Origin: Occallatibacter gabretensis
Lineage (GTDB): Bacteria; Acidobacteriota; Terriglobia; Terriglobales; Acidobacteriaceae
DNA length: 64,000 nt
Direction of reading: 5' to 3'
NCBI RefSeq assembly: GCF_001449115.1
Contig: NZ_LAIJ01000001.1
Location: 124,001 to 188,000, forward strand
Of the stretch, positions 6,317 to 14,601 are shown piece by piece. Position 1 is the first letter of the stretch; each line of letters opens with the position of its first letter. The notes beneath the pieces were generated by a model. The model had not been told where the DNA came from. It searched no databases and saw only the letters and a list, made by a program, of their open reading frames with translations. The position numbers and the translations under genes are program-made.

Positions 6317-7612
6317 TTATCCGTTGTGGCGGCGTGCAACTGGCCTTCCGCCGCGGGAGTTTCTGTTCTTTCCGAAGGGCTGGTAAGGCCGCGAAGGGCG
6401 AGATGGCTGGGATGGGCGAGCGGGTTTGGTGGCCACGGATGATTCGGGGGCGTCCTCAATCCGCGGTCCTGATCCTGATCCCGCCAGCATGGCGTGTACC
6501 CGGTACTTGGTGGGGGCGATGGAGAGCGTGCGCTCCATCTTGCGGAGTGCCTTGGACTCGTCGGGAGCGGCGAAGGTAGAGGCAACTCCCAAGCTGGAAG
6601 CGCGGCCTGTGCGGCCTACGCGATGGACGAAGTCTTCGGCCTCACGGGGCATGTCGTAGTTGACGACATGAGCGACGTCAGCGACATCAATGCCGCGCGC
6701 CACAACGTCTGTTGCTACGAGCACGCGATGGCGGCCTTCAGCAAAACCGCGGAGGGCGGAACTGCGCTGTGACTGCGAGCGGTCCCCATGAATGGGAGCT
6801 GCTGCGAAGCCCGCGCGGGAGAGGCGGTTGGATACCTTATCCGCTCCATGCTTGGTGCGAACAAAAACCATGAAGCTGCCGTTGTTGGTTTCGAGAAGAT
6901 GCTCGAGCAGCTCCTGCTTTTTGTCCGTGGGCACCTCGAAGGTCTGGAGCTTCACGTTGGGTGAAGGCTTCAGTTCCGAGGAGATTTCGACGCGCACCGG
7001 ATTATTGAGGTAAAGAGCGGCCACTTCACGGATGGCTGGGCTCAGGGTGGCGGAGTAGCAGAGGGTCTGCCGATCCGACGACAAGACACCGGCGATCCGC
7101 TTGATGGCGGGCTTAAAGCCCATGTCCAACATGCGATCCACTTCGTCGAGCACCAGCATCTTCACGTCACCGAGATTGACGAGGCGGCGCGAAAGATAAT
7201 CTTCGAGGCGGCCTGGAGTGGCGACGATCAAGCGGGCTCCCATACGAATGGCTTTCAACTGCGGAGCTTCTGCGAGTCCGCCGCAGACGAGGGCAACCCT
7301 GCCCTGGTTATTCGTGAGGCTGCGCCAGGCTTCGAGCACCTGCATGGCCAGCTCGCGCGTGGGCAGCATGATGAGTGCCTTAGTTTCCTTGGGCATCGTC
7401 GCCATGCGCTCGGCGAGGGGGATCAGGAAGCTGAGCGTTTTGCCCGTTCCGGTCTGCGCTGTCGCGAGAACGTCGCGTCCTTCCAAGGCTGGAGGAAGAG
7501 CGGCTGCCTGAACCGGGGTGAGCTGGGTAAAGTTGGAGCGGACAAGCTGATTCTGCATTGCCTGCGAAAGGGGAAGTTCTGTAAAGAGTTTCAATGTATT
7601 CCTGTTCTGCAT
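6317..7612 (-). CDS. rhlE: DEAD-box RNA helicase, RhlE-like
   Basis: ATP-dependent RNA helicase of 431 residues with both RecA domains. The Q motif region (FTQLTPVQ) is near 28. Walker A AQTGTGKT is near 52-59 and PTRELA at 84-89. ATPGR is at 131-135, motif II at 156-159, motif III SAT near 190, and HRVGRTGRA near 330. Motif II reads DEVD rather than DEAD, within the RhlE-like context LDEVDRMLDMGF. The C-terminal tail is basic and rich in Pro, Arg and Ser, typical of RhlE proteins that bind RNA or ribosome precursors. The gene stands alone between a strong terminator and a 590-base spacer. Confidence 0.92.
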   Translation of the reverse strand: MQNRNTLKLFTELPLSQAMQNQLVRSNFTQLTPVQAAALPPALEGRDVLATAQTGTGKTLSFLIPLAERMATMPKETKALIMLPTRELAMQVLEAWRSLTNNQGRVALVCGGLAEAPQLKAIRMGARLIVATPGRLEDYLSRRLVNLGDVKMLVLDEVDRMLDMGFKPAIKRIAGVLSSDRQTLCYSATLSPAIREVAALYLNNPVRVEISSELKPSPNVKLQTFEVPTDKKQELLEHLLETNNGSFMVFVRTKHGADKVSNRLSRAGFAAAPIHGDRSQSQRSSALRGFAEGRHRVLVATDVVARGIDVADVAHVVNYDMPREAEDFVHRVGRTGRASSLGVASTFAAPDESKALRKMERTLSIAPTKYRVHAMLAGSGSGPRIEDAPESSVATKPARPSQPSRPSRPYQPFGKNRNSRGGRPVARRHNG

Positions 7613-8045
7613 CCTGACCGGGAAATCCTGTTCTCCGGATTGATTCCGAAGTCATCCATGGATCCGCTGCGGCTGATGCAGTCGCTAGTGTCCCGTCTGC
7701 TGCGCGAAGAATGCTTGCGCTTGGCGGGAAATTGCCAAAATTATGCAGGAAACCCAGGGGAAGCGCCGATTTAACGCCGATTCAAGATTTGCCACACATA
7801 TCGCGTCTTGGACTGCGAAACGCTGTAGCGTTGCAGTCTGGTCCGGTCAGTCCTACAAGGAGGAAGAACCTTGACTTCAATGGACCATCACGCTGAGGGC
7901 CTGGGGGATGAAAATGGTGGGCGATCTTGCGGATGCATGCGAGAACGGCGCACAACCAAACAACTGAGCGTAGGTTCATGATAACACGAATGGGATTTGC
8001 GGTGTGATGGTGGAGTGAGCGAAAGGCAACGGCAAGAACAACCGT

Positions 8046-8134
8046 AGATCCCTCACTTCTTCACCCCAGCGACGAAGACCTGTCGCCAGGGGCCCCGACT
8101 CGCCTGAAGAAAACGGCTACGTTCGGGATAACAC
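8046..8134. repeat. Interspersed repeat family 2, copy 2
   Basis: It begins AGATCCCTCAC and ends GTTCGGGATAACAC, matching the two ends of the copy at 1438-1504. The middle carries partly complementary segments (AGCGACGAAGACC, CTGTCGCCAGGGGCC) rather than one clean hairpin. Confidence 0.35.
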
Positions 8135-8156
8135 GTGAATTTTGGTGGGAAATGGA

Positions 8157-8186
8157 ACGGGCGGGCTCGGAGTGAGCCTGCCCGTT
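8157..8186. terminator. Hairpin behind the GH3 gene, homologous to the helicase terminator
   Basis: The arms AACGGGCGGGCTC and GAGCCTGCCCGTT pair with one G-T position, around the loop GGAGT. It ends 15 bases before the GH3 stop on the minus strand. The hairpin and about 20 bases to its right closely resemble 6273-6320. On the minus strand it lacks a long T-run, so it may be a weaker terminator there. Confidence 0.5.
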
Positions 8187-8201
8187 GTGTTTTTGGTGCG
8201 G

Positions 8202-10910
8202 TTATTTGGGGAGTGGGGCGGAGCCGGTGATGGTGAAGGCGGCTTCGGATTTGGATTGGGTCTCCTGGGGCTGGGTGCTGCCGACGGAGATGGTGTATTT
8301 GCCGGGTTGGATTGAGCGATTGCCCTGTTCGTCGACGGTGGAGATGGAGCGGGGGTCGATTTTTAGTGTCACGGTGCGGCTTATTCCTGGCTGGAGGGTG
8401 ATGCGCTCGAATCCGGCGAGGGAGTGGATGGGTGCGCCGGCGGCTGGGGATTTGAGGTAGGCTTCTACGACTTCATCTCCTGCGACTGGGCCGGAGTTGG
8501 TGACGGTGACAGTGGCGCTGAGGGGTTCGCCTGCTTTCAAGGTTTCCGCGGAGAGCTTGACCGGGCTGTAGGTGAACTTGGTGTAGCTGAGGCCGTAGCC
8601 GAAGCCCCAGAGGGGTTTGCCGGTGAAGTAACGGTAGGTGCGGCCCTTCATGCCGTAGTCGGTGAAGTCGGGCAGATCGTTAAGGCCGTTGTAGAAGGTG
8701 ACGGGCAGGCGTCCGCCGGGATTGTTGAGTCCGGCGATGGTGCGAGCTATGGCGTTACCGCCTTCGACGCCGGGGTACCAGGCTTCGAGGATGGCGTTGG
8801 CGTGCTGGTTGGCCCAGTTGAGGGCGACAGCAGAGCCCGATTGCAGGACTACGATGAGCGGCTTGCCGGTGGCGGCTACGGCTTCGATGAGTTTCTGCTG
8901 CGGCGCGGGGAGATCGAGGCTGGTGCGGTCACCGCCGACGAAGCCGTCGATCTTGATGGGCATCTCTTCGCCTTCGAGCTGTGGCGAGAGGCCGACGAAG
9001 GCTACTACGACATCAGATTGTTTGGCAGCGGCGACGGCTTCTTCGAGGAGTGCATCTGCGGGGGCTTGCCACTTGAAGGTGACGCCGCCGCCGGCTTGAT
9101 CGGCGGAGTGGGAGTAAAGAAGTTGGAATTCGTGGGGTTTGGAGTCAGAGAAATCGACTTCGATAGTAGGAGTCGTGCCGAAGGTCTGGACGGGCGGTGC
9201 GGTGGGTGAGGCTCCGGGTGCGGAGTGGAAGTTGCCCATCTGCGAGAGATCGTGGCCGGCGCGGAGCGAGCCTTCCATTACTACCTTGCCATCGAGGATG
9301 AATCTGTAGCTTTCGGCGGGCGAGTAGGGGAAGCTGTCGCCTACTTCGAGAGTGAAGACATAGTGGCCTGCGGCGGGCGGGGCGAGCGTGCCGCTCCAGC
9401 GGACGGAGTAGTTGTTGGTCTGGATTTCGGGGGCGGGTTTGGCGTTTTCCCAGTCGGCCTGGATGGTGGATGAGATGCCGGTGGCGACGGGACGGCCGGT
9501 CCAGTCGGGGGTGGCGAAGAATTCTGTTTTAAGCTTGCCGGTTCCGCCGAAGGCTGTGCGCGGTACGGGGACGCCGACGCCGCTGGCGAGGGTTGAGCCC
9601 TGAGCGTAGAGGATGGGTGTGGATTTGAATTGCTGGGCCATGCCTTCGAGCGGGGTTACGGGGTTGAGGGGCGTTCCGACGTAGTTGCCGAGGATGGAGA
9701 TGAGTTGATCGGCTGTAGGGCCGATGACGGCGATCTTTTTCGGCTTATTCAGAGGGAGAATGCCGTCGTTTTTGAGGAGGACGATGGATTTTTCCGCGGC
9801 CTTGAGGGACTCTTTGCGGTTGACCTCGCCTGCGGTGACGGAGAAGGCGATCTTGTCGCCGGGATTCGAGCCTTGCGGATCAAAGAGGCCGAGCATAAAG
9901 CGCGCGGTGTAGAGGCGTTCGGCGGCCTGGGTGACGAGGTCTTCGGTTACGAGGCCCTGCTTGACGGAGTCGGCGAGGCGGTTGAAGCCGGGGGTCCAGA
10001 TGGAGCAGGACAGATCGGTGCCGGCTTTGAGGGATTCGGCGGCGGCGTGCTCGATGTCGGGTCCCTGCTTGTGGCCCTGGTAGACGTCGACGATGGCGCC
10101 GCAGTCGGAGACGACGAAGCCTTTGAAGCCCCAGGCGTCGCGGAGGTGCTCCTTGAGAAGCATCTGGTTGGTGCAGGCGGCGAACTTGTCGATGGAGTTG
10201 TAGGCGCACATGACGGAGTCGACGTGGCCCTGGGTGACCGTGGCGCGGAAGGCGGGAAGGTAGGTGTCTTCGAGATCGTGGTCAGAGGGATTGACATTGA
10301 AGCCGTGGCGAAGCTGCTCAGGACCGGAGTGGACGGCGAAGTGCTTGCTGGTGGCGATGGCGCGGGGATGGAGCGGGTCAGGGCCCTGGACGCCGGTGAT
10401 GAAGGCGATGCCTAGCTGGCCGGTGAGATAAGGGTCTTCGCCGTAGGTTTCCTGGCCACGGCCCCAGCGAGGATCGCGGAAGATGTTGATGTTTGGCGAC
10501 CAGAACGTTAGCCCATAAAAGATGCGGTGATTGCCTTCACGCTGTGCCTGGTTGTACTTGGCGCGGGCTTCTTCTGAAACGATGTTGCCCATGGAGTGAA
10601 CCATGTCTTTATCCCACGTGGCGGCCATGCCGATGGCCTGCGGGAAGACGGTGGCGTAACCGGCGCGGGCTACGCCGTGGAGGGCTTCATTCCAGGTCTG
10701 GTAATCGGGGATGCCGAGGCGCGGGATGGCGGTGGCCCAGTCCTCAAGCTGCGCGGCTTTTTCTTCCAGGGTCATGCGGGAGACGAGATCGTGTGCGCGC
10801 TCGGCTGCGGGGAGCTTGGGGTCGAGGTATTTGGGGGTTTGAGCGGCGGCGGTGCAGGCGAGTGTGGCGGCGAGCAGGGATGTTGCAAAGAGCGAGCGGC
10901 GATGCGGCAC
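8202..10910 (-). CDS. Glycoside hydrolase family 3 with PA14 domain, secreted beta-glucosidase/xylosidase
   Basis: Exo-acting enzyme that removes sugar units from the ends of plant or fungal oligosaccharides. I place the start at GTG 10910: GGAGG lies nine bases upstream and the first residues form a signal peptide ending in AAAQ. The longer frame from 11114 would be translated through a palindromic repeat. The product has 902 residues. The first GH3 domain holds SKHFAVHSGPE near 188-198 and the nucleophile Asp269 in VVSDCGA. The second domain is interrupted by a PA14 module (about 459-610; FFATPDWTGRP onward), as in KmBglI-like enzymes. A C-terminal fibronectin-III-like domain follows (EVVEAYLKSPAAG). 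Exact substrate is not predictable. Confidence 0.9.
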   Translation of the reverse strand: MPHRRSLFATSLLAATLACTAAAQTPKYLDPKLPAAERAHDLVSRMTLEEKAAQLEDWATAIPRLGIPDYQTWNEALHGVARAGYATVFPQAIGMAATWDKDMVHSMGNIVSEEARAKYNQAQREGNHRIFYGLTFWSPNINIFRDPRWGRGQETYGEDPYLTGQLGIAFITGVQGPDPLHPRAIATSKHFAVHSGPEQLRHGFNVNPSDHDLEDTYLPAFRATVTQGHVDSVMCAYNSIDKFAACTNQMLLKEHLRDAWGFKGFVVSDCGAIVDVYQGHKQGPDIEHAAAESLKAGTDLSCSIWTPGFNRLADSVKQGLVTEDLVTQAAERLYTARFMLGLFDPQGSNPGDKIAFSVTAGEVNRKESLKAAEKSIVLLKNDGILPLNKPKKIAVIGPTADQLISILGNYVGTPLNPVTPLEGMAQQFKSTPILYAQGSTLASGVGVPVPRTAFGGTGKLKTEFFATPDWTGRPVATGISSTIQADWENAKPAPEIQTNNYSVRWSGTLAPPAAGHYVFTLEVGDSFPYSPAESYRFILDGKVVMEGSLRAGHDLSQMGNFHSAPGASPTAPPVQTFGTTPTIEVDFSDSKPHEFQLLYSHSADQAGGGVTFKWQAPADALLEEAVAAAKQSDVVVAFVGLSPQLEGEEMPIKIDGFVGGDRTSLDLPAPQQKLIEAVAATGKPLIVVLQSGSAVALNWANQHANAILEAWYPGVEGGNAIARTIAGLNNPGGRLPVTFYNGLNDLPDFTDYGMKGRTYRYFTGKPLWGFGYGLSYTKFTYSPVKLSAETLKAGEPLSATVTVTNSGPVAGDEVVEAYLKSPAAGAPIHSLAGFERITLQPGISRTVTLKIDPRSISTVDEQGNRSIQPGKYTISVGSTQPQETQSKSEAAFTITGSAPLPK

Positions 10911-10952
10911 GGTCTTGATCCTCCGGGAATCTTTGTCGAGACGGCCTGCATT

Positions 10953-11006
10953 CGTTATCCCACCCCAGGCGCAAGGACAAAGACGCGCCGGGAGTGGGGC
11001 ACCCAT
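10953..11006. repeat. Palindromic repeat family 1, copy 2
   Basis: TTATCCCA on the left and TGGGGCACCCAT on the right frame an imperfect stem (CCCACCCCAGGCGC / GCGCCGGGAGTGGG, two mismatches). The ends match the copies at 3375-3424 and 18981-19027 while the stem body is different. It lies upstream of the GH3 start, which also argues against the longer GH3 frame. Confidence 0.5.
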
Positions 11007-11174
11007 AATGCAGTCGTGAATCGGCAGACGGAAGAACTGTACCGGATCAGGGGTGCTGGTGGCTAGGTTTATCGGTTTACTAAAGAAAATTACAGGGTGT
11101 TGGTGCAGCGGCAAGTGTATCGATCCGGCGCTCTTCCCGCTCTGTCATGTCGCTCTACAAAAATTGCAACAGCT

Positions 11175-12845
11175 TCACTGCTCCGATTTTGCTGTCTGCA
11201 TCAGTTGATAAAAGCGCTCCGGATGCCTGGCTAATGAAGCCGAATAAGCCGCTGCCTGCTTCCATTGAAAAACCAACTGATCTTTAGGCTCAAGATAGGG
11301 CAGAAGCTCCGTCTTCGCTCTCGAAAGCGGAGACCTGCCACGGTCCCAATCCCTGCTCAATGCCTCCGCCAGCGTTTGATCGCGGTCAGCAATGCCCTTG
11401 ATCAACAAATCCCTTGCCTCTTGTGCCTGCGGTCCTTCGGCGCGATGTTCCAGAATCACCGCTTCACGCCAGAACATCCTCTCCAGGTACTCAACGCTCA
11501 GCGCAAATGCCTGAAAATCACCGAGATTTTTCATCACCAGCGGTTCCAGTTCAATCAGCAGGCTGCGCAGCCGCGTAAAGGGATTCGGCTGCCGAGTTCC
11601 ATCCTTCAGCAACGCGGCAAGCTGTTCGTCGCTGCTCCAGGGAACAGGCAGATGCAGGCCCATCCAGGAAGCTGTCTCGCGGTCTTTTATAGAAGGCGCG
11701 GCAGCATAGATGCTCTCGAACGCTTCGCCCCAGCTTTCATTCCACCCTGCGCCGTAATGTTTCTCCACAAAGCGGCGAAATCCGGAAGTCTGTGCAGTCG
11801 CCGTTCCCTGCTGGAACGCAACAGCGGCATAAGCAAATCCATCCCAGATTGAGTTCTGAATGTACCGGCTTGGCACCCAGTTCGTCAGGATCACTCCCAG
11901 CGACCCGGGAGCATCTTCTTCAAGGTAAGCCTGTGCGTACGCGTCGATATTCCGCAACTGTTCCGCCCCAACACGCGCGCCCCATTTGTAATTCACCAGC
12001 GCGGGCGCTCCAATGGCGCGAGAGCCGTTGGCTACCACTTTGAGTAAAGTCTCCCGCACTTGTGCCGAGCTGTTATCCGAGTAGTTCCAATCCATGATGA
12101 GAATGTTTTTGTTGAGCAGGCCCAGAATCTCTGGCTCTTTGTGCACAACAAGATCGCCCCACACAATCCATTCCTTCCCTAACCCCTGGGCGATGTGATT
12201 CAGCGAATTCAGATACTCCGCCCAGATCTGGGTCCGAGTCTTCAACTGCAGCGCTTTGCGCGAAAGCGGCGAGCCGCCCCAGTTCACCTCATCGCAACCG
12301 CCATGGAGATACTTCGATGGAAAGATCGAAGCCACTTCACGATAGAGCTTCTCAAATATCTGCAGCGTCTCCGGATGGACCGGAATGATGCCCGTGAATT
12401 CGGAGCTGCCTTGCGGATCGTTATCCAACAGATGGGCGTATGCCGGAGAACGCGTGATGTATCCCGTGTGACCGAATGACTCCAGCTCCGGAATCAAATC
12501 CACGCCATGGCTCTGCGCATACTCCGCCAGTCCTCTCAACTGCTCAGGCGCAAGCGCATCCGTATGCGCTGCAAGATCGGGAAGGGAGGTGAAGTGGACC
12601 GCGCTTCCCTGATCGTCTGCCAGCCGGAACTGGAGCGCATTCAGTTCCCAATCTGCGCAGAACTCGATCACCCGCCTGTAGTACTCCACGGATTCCGGCA
12701 CGCGCCCCGCGTCAACCATCAGTCCTCGCATCGTTCCACGGCCCGCAGCCTTGCCTGTATCAGCCAACAGCCGCGAACCCATGGCCAGACTGGTCGTAGC
12801 TATGCTGGCCCCGAAGAGAAATTCACGCCTGCTCCTGTTTTTCAT
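11175..12845 (-). CDS. Glycoside hydrolase family 20, exported beta-N-acetylhexosaminidase-like
   Basis: Likely removes terminal GlcNAc or GalNAc from chitin, glycan or peptidoglycan fragments. ATG 12845 is chosen because it starts a twin-arginine signal (SRREFLFGASIATTSLA). The 68 residues before it in the long frame show no family similarity. The product has 556 residues. The TIM barrel shows ELESFGHTGY near 121-130 and the catalytic Asp-Glu pair at about 185-186 in HGGCDEVNWG, the GH20 hallmark. The separate GH20 N-terminal domain looks short or absent. It is co-directional with the GH3 gene 265 bases away and may share a role in polymer breakdown. Confidence 0.82.
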   Translation of the reverse strand: MKNRSRREFLFGASIATTSLAMGSRLLADTGKAAGRGTMRGLMVDAGRVPESVEYYRRVIEFCADWELNALQFRLADDQGSAVHFTSLPDLAAHTDALAPEQLRGLAEYAQSHGVDLIPELESFGHTGYITRSPAYAHLLDNDPQGSSEFTGIIPVHPETLQIFEKLYREVASIFPSKYLHGGCDEVNWGGSPLSRKALQLKTRTQIWAEYLNSLNHIAQGLGKEWIVWGDLVVHKEPEILGLLNKNILIMDWNYSDNSSAQVRETLLKVVANGSRAIGAPALVNYKWGARVGAEQLRNIDAYAQAYLEEDAPGSLGVILTNWVPSRYIQNSIWDGFAYAAVAFQQGTATAQTSGFRRFVEKHYGAGWNESWGEAFESIYAAAPSIKDRETASWMGLHLPVPWSSDEQLAALLKDGTRQPNPFTRLRSLLIELEPLVMKNLGDFQAFALSVEYLERMFWREAVILEHRAEGPQAQEARDLLIKGIADRDQTLAEALSRDWDRGRSPLSRAKTELLPYLEPKDQLVFQWKQAAAYSASLARHPERFYQLMQTAKSEQ

Positions 12846-13020
12846 CTCTGATTTCAAGCTCCTTCTGGCGAAGCACAGATTCCGATGTAGTGTCTCATTC
12901 GGAGGTCTGATGCGCTCGAACCAGTTCCCGCGCTCGCTTCCGGCATACACTGCATTCCATGCAATGCCAGTTGTAGCGCTTCGAGCGCAATACGGCCCGC
13001 GAATCCCAAACAATAAAAGC

Positions 13021-13046
13021 AAAGGCGCGGCTGAAGCCGCGCCTTT
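13021..13046 (-). terminator. Terminator hairpin of the DUF481 gene, GGCTTCAGCC type
   Basis: A perfect 12-bp stem (AAAGGCGCGGCT / AGCCGCGCCTTT) around two bases, 31 bases behind the DUF481 stop. On the minus strand it is followed by GCTTTTATTG. The central ten bases GGCTGAAGCC recur in the hairpin at 44885-44906. Confidence 0.65.
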
Positions 13047-13076
13047 CACTGCTCGCTGTTATCGGTTCACTTTTAC

Positions 13077-14300
13077 CTAGTATTTGGACTTGATGGCGTA
13101 GGTGAGGCCAAAGGTGAACTGGAAGGAGTTGTTCACAGTGGGCGGCAAGGTAGCGGGAGGGTTGTTGAGGTACGTGTCGAGCGTGCCGATGGAGAAGCTC
13201 AGGTTTTTATAGGTCGGGAAGGAGATCTGGTTGACTTCGTTGAAGCTCCAGGCTGTTGTGTCGTTCCAGGCGGGAATGTAGTTGACGCCCTGGGTGTAGC
13301 TGAAGAATTTGGTATGGAGCTGATAGGCGCCGGCGAAGGTGGAACCTATGAGGTTGTCGCCGGCGGCGTTGGTGAAGTCCTGCTTTTCGTACTGCACGGT
13401 GGCTTTGGCATCGAGCTCCTGTTTGGGAGTCTTGATGACGGTGACGCCGAGTCCGCCGCCGTAGATCTGCTGCAGGTGGAGATCCAGCGAATAGTTATGA
13501 TCGAGGGCGAACTGGCCGAGGACGAAGAGGCGTGGGGAGACATACTCGTCGCGCTCGCCGTCGAAGTGGATGATGCCTGATTTAATCGTGTTGACGGGGA
13601 CGGTGGTGGGCGGCGTAGCGGTGTTGTCGGTGTAGGCGGGCTGGGTGATTTCGCCGTATGAGGCGGCAAAGTTGAATGATGTGCGGTTGCGCGTGTTGAG
13701 CCAAGACACGTTGGGCACGGTGCGGACGAGGCCGACGCCGGCGGTGTAAGTGAACTGCCTGGTGGAGGAGTTGATGATCGTGGCGCCGAGGGTGGCTGAG
13801 CCGTTCCAGGCCTGGAAGAAGTTGGGCTCGTGATAGAGCAGCTTGTCCGCGGAAGGTTTGTCCACGATGAAAGCAACGTTGGCAACGGGGATTGGAGCTG
13901 CGGTATTGGCGCCAGTGACTTTGATGGAATTGTCTTCTGCATCAAGGGTGCCGCTGGGAAGGGCGGGAGCCTTCTTTTTGCCCGAAAGCTCGACGCCTTT
14001 GGGAATGATAGAGAACTGCTGGCCGGAGTGAAGCTCCTTGACCTTGTCCCATGCGACAGTGACGTCACCGACCATATCGCTATGGAATGTGACATTGCCG
14101 CCTACGGAATTAAGCAATTTGCCGTGGAGGGTGTCGCCGTTGGCGAGCACGAGGACGTCTGCAGGGGGTGGTGGTGGCGGAGCGGGTTTGGCCAGAGTTG
14201 ACTGGGCTCGACCAAATGGGGCGCTGAGAATGCCTGAGCCAAGCAGTGCGAGTGCTGCAAGGCGTAGAAAGGCTGTCTTCCGCATGGAAATCGTAATCAT
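13077..14300 (-). CDS. DUF481 family outer-membrane-type protein
   Basis: A 407-residue exported protein with a signal peptide (LRLAALALLGSGILSAPFGRAQ) and a short Pro-rich linker (PAPPPPPPAD). Next comes a small N-terminal domain (VLVLANGDTLHGKLLNSVGG) often seen before DUF481, then about 250 residues of alternating-hydrophobicity strands ending with an aromatic C-terminal strand (FQFTFGLTYAIKSKY). This suggests a beta-barrel of the outer membrane. Function of DUF481 proteins is unknown. ATG 14300 and a second ATG five codons later both give the signal peptide. The gene is transcribed alone, with a hairpin terminator right behind it. Confidence 0.8.
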   Translation of the reverse strand: MITISMRKTAFLRLAALALLGSGILSAPFGRAQSTLAKPAPPPPPPADVLVLANGDTLHGKLLNSVGGNVTFHSDMVGDVTVAWDKVKELHSGQQFSIIPKGVELSGKKKAPALPSGTLDAEDNSIKVTGANTAAPIPVANVAFIVDKPSADKLLYHEPNFFQAWNGSATLGATIINSSTRQFTYTAGVGLVRTVPNVSWLNTRNRTSFNFAASYGEITQPAYTDNTATPPTTVPVNTIKSGIIHFDGERDEYVSPRLFVLGQFALDHNYSLDLHLQQIYGGGLGVTVIKTPKQELDAKATVQYEKQDFTNAAGDNLIGSTFAGAYQLHTKFFSYTQGVNYIPAWNDTTAWSFNEVNQISFPTYKNLSFSIGTLDTYLNNPPATLPPTVNNSFQFTFGLTYAIKSKY

Positions 14301-14601
14301 ATGGATCTGACCTCACAAATTTTTAAAAACAGCGGTTGTACAACTGAACAAGCGCAAAAATCCCCGTTCGGGGTTAGATGCGGATTTTGCGGGAAGTGTA
14401 GCCAAGCAACAAACAATAAAAAGCAGTAACAATCGGCAGGGAATAAGAAAATAATTTCCTTCAGTCCAAAGGTAACAGTGAGCAGGAAAGCAAAGCGTAT
14501 CATTCGTGCTTCACGGTGACAGTTTTTGTGCTGAGACAGTAGGATGGGTTGGTATCGTTACCAATCTGTTAACGAATATAAAAAATTCTTGAAGGACAGC
14601 G
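14301..14601. other. Divergent promoter region between the DUF481 gene and the sugar porter
   Basis: About 300 bases with no gene. It holds a short hairpin (CCCCG / CGGGG, 14362-14373) that on the minus strand is followed by ATTTTTGCG and so looks like a small attenuator in the DUF481 leader. It also holds the LacI-type palindrome listed next. The left half is comparatively AT-rich. Confidence 0.5.
14549..14564. promoter_or_regulatory. LacI-family operator candidate before the sugar porter
   Basis: The 16-base palindrome TTGGTATCGTTACCAA has perfect 6-base arms and a central CG, the typical architecture of LacI/GalR operators. It ends 37 bases before the porter ATG, so a bound repressor would sit on the promoter. 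A LacI-type gene is present at 43744-44805, but whether that protein is the one acting here cannot be told. Confidence 0.6.

Larger units (their letters stand above)
7613..8201. other. Intergenic region, no gene found
   Basis: About 590 bases between the helicase start and the GH3 stop. No frame with coding character was recognised. It should contain the helicase promoter on the minus strand. Its right half holds a family 2 repeat copy (8046-8134) and a hairpin (8157-8186). Confidence 0.6.

Noticed and set aside
7711-7896. 61-codon plus-strand frame in the spacer before the helicase
   Set aside because: No Shine-Dalgarno, no hydrophobic or domain pattern, and low-complexity basic composition.
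9630-10415. Glycine/aspartate-rich plus-strand frame opposite the GH3 gene
   Set aside because: Antisense shadow of a conserved catalytic domain.
10911-11114. 68-codon N-terminal extension of the GH3 frame
   Set aside because: It would translate a palindromic repeat and hide a proper signal peptide preceded by GGAGG and GTG.
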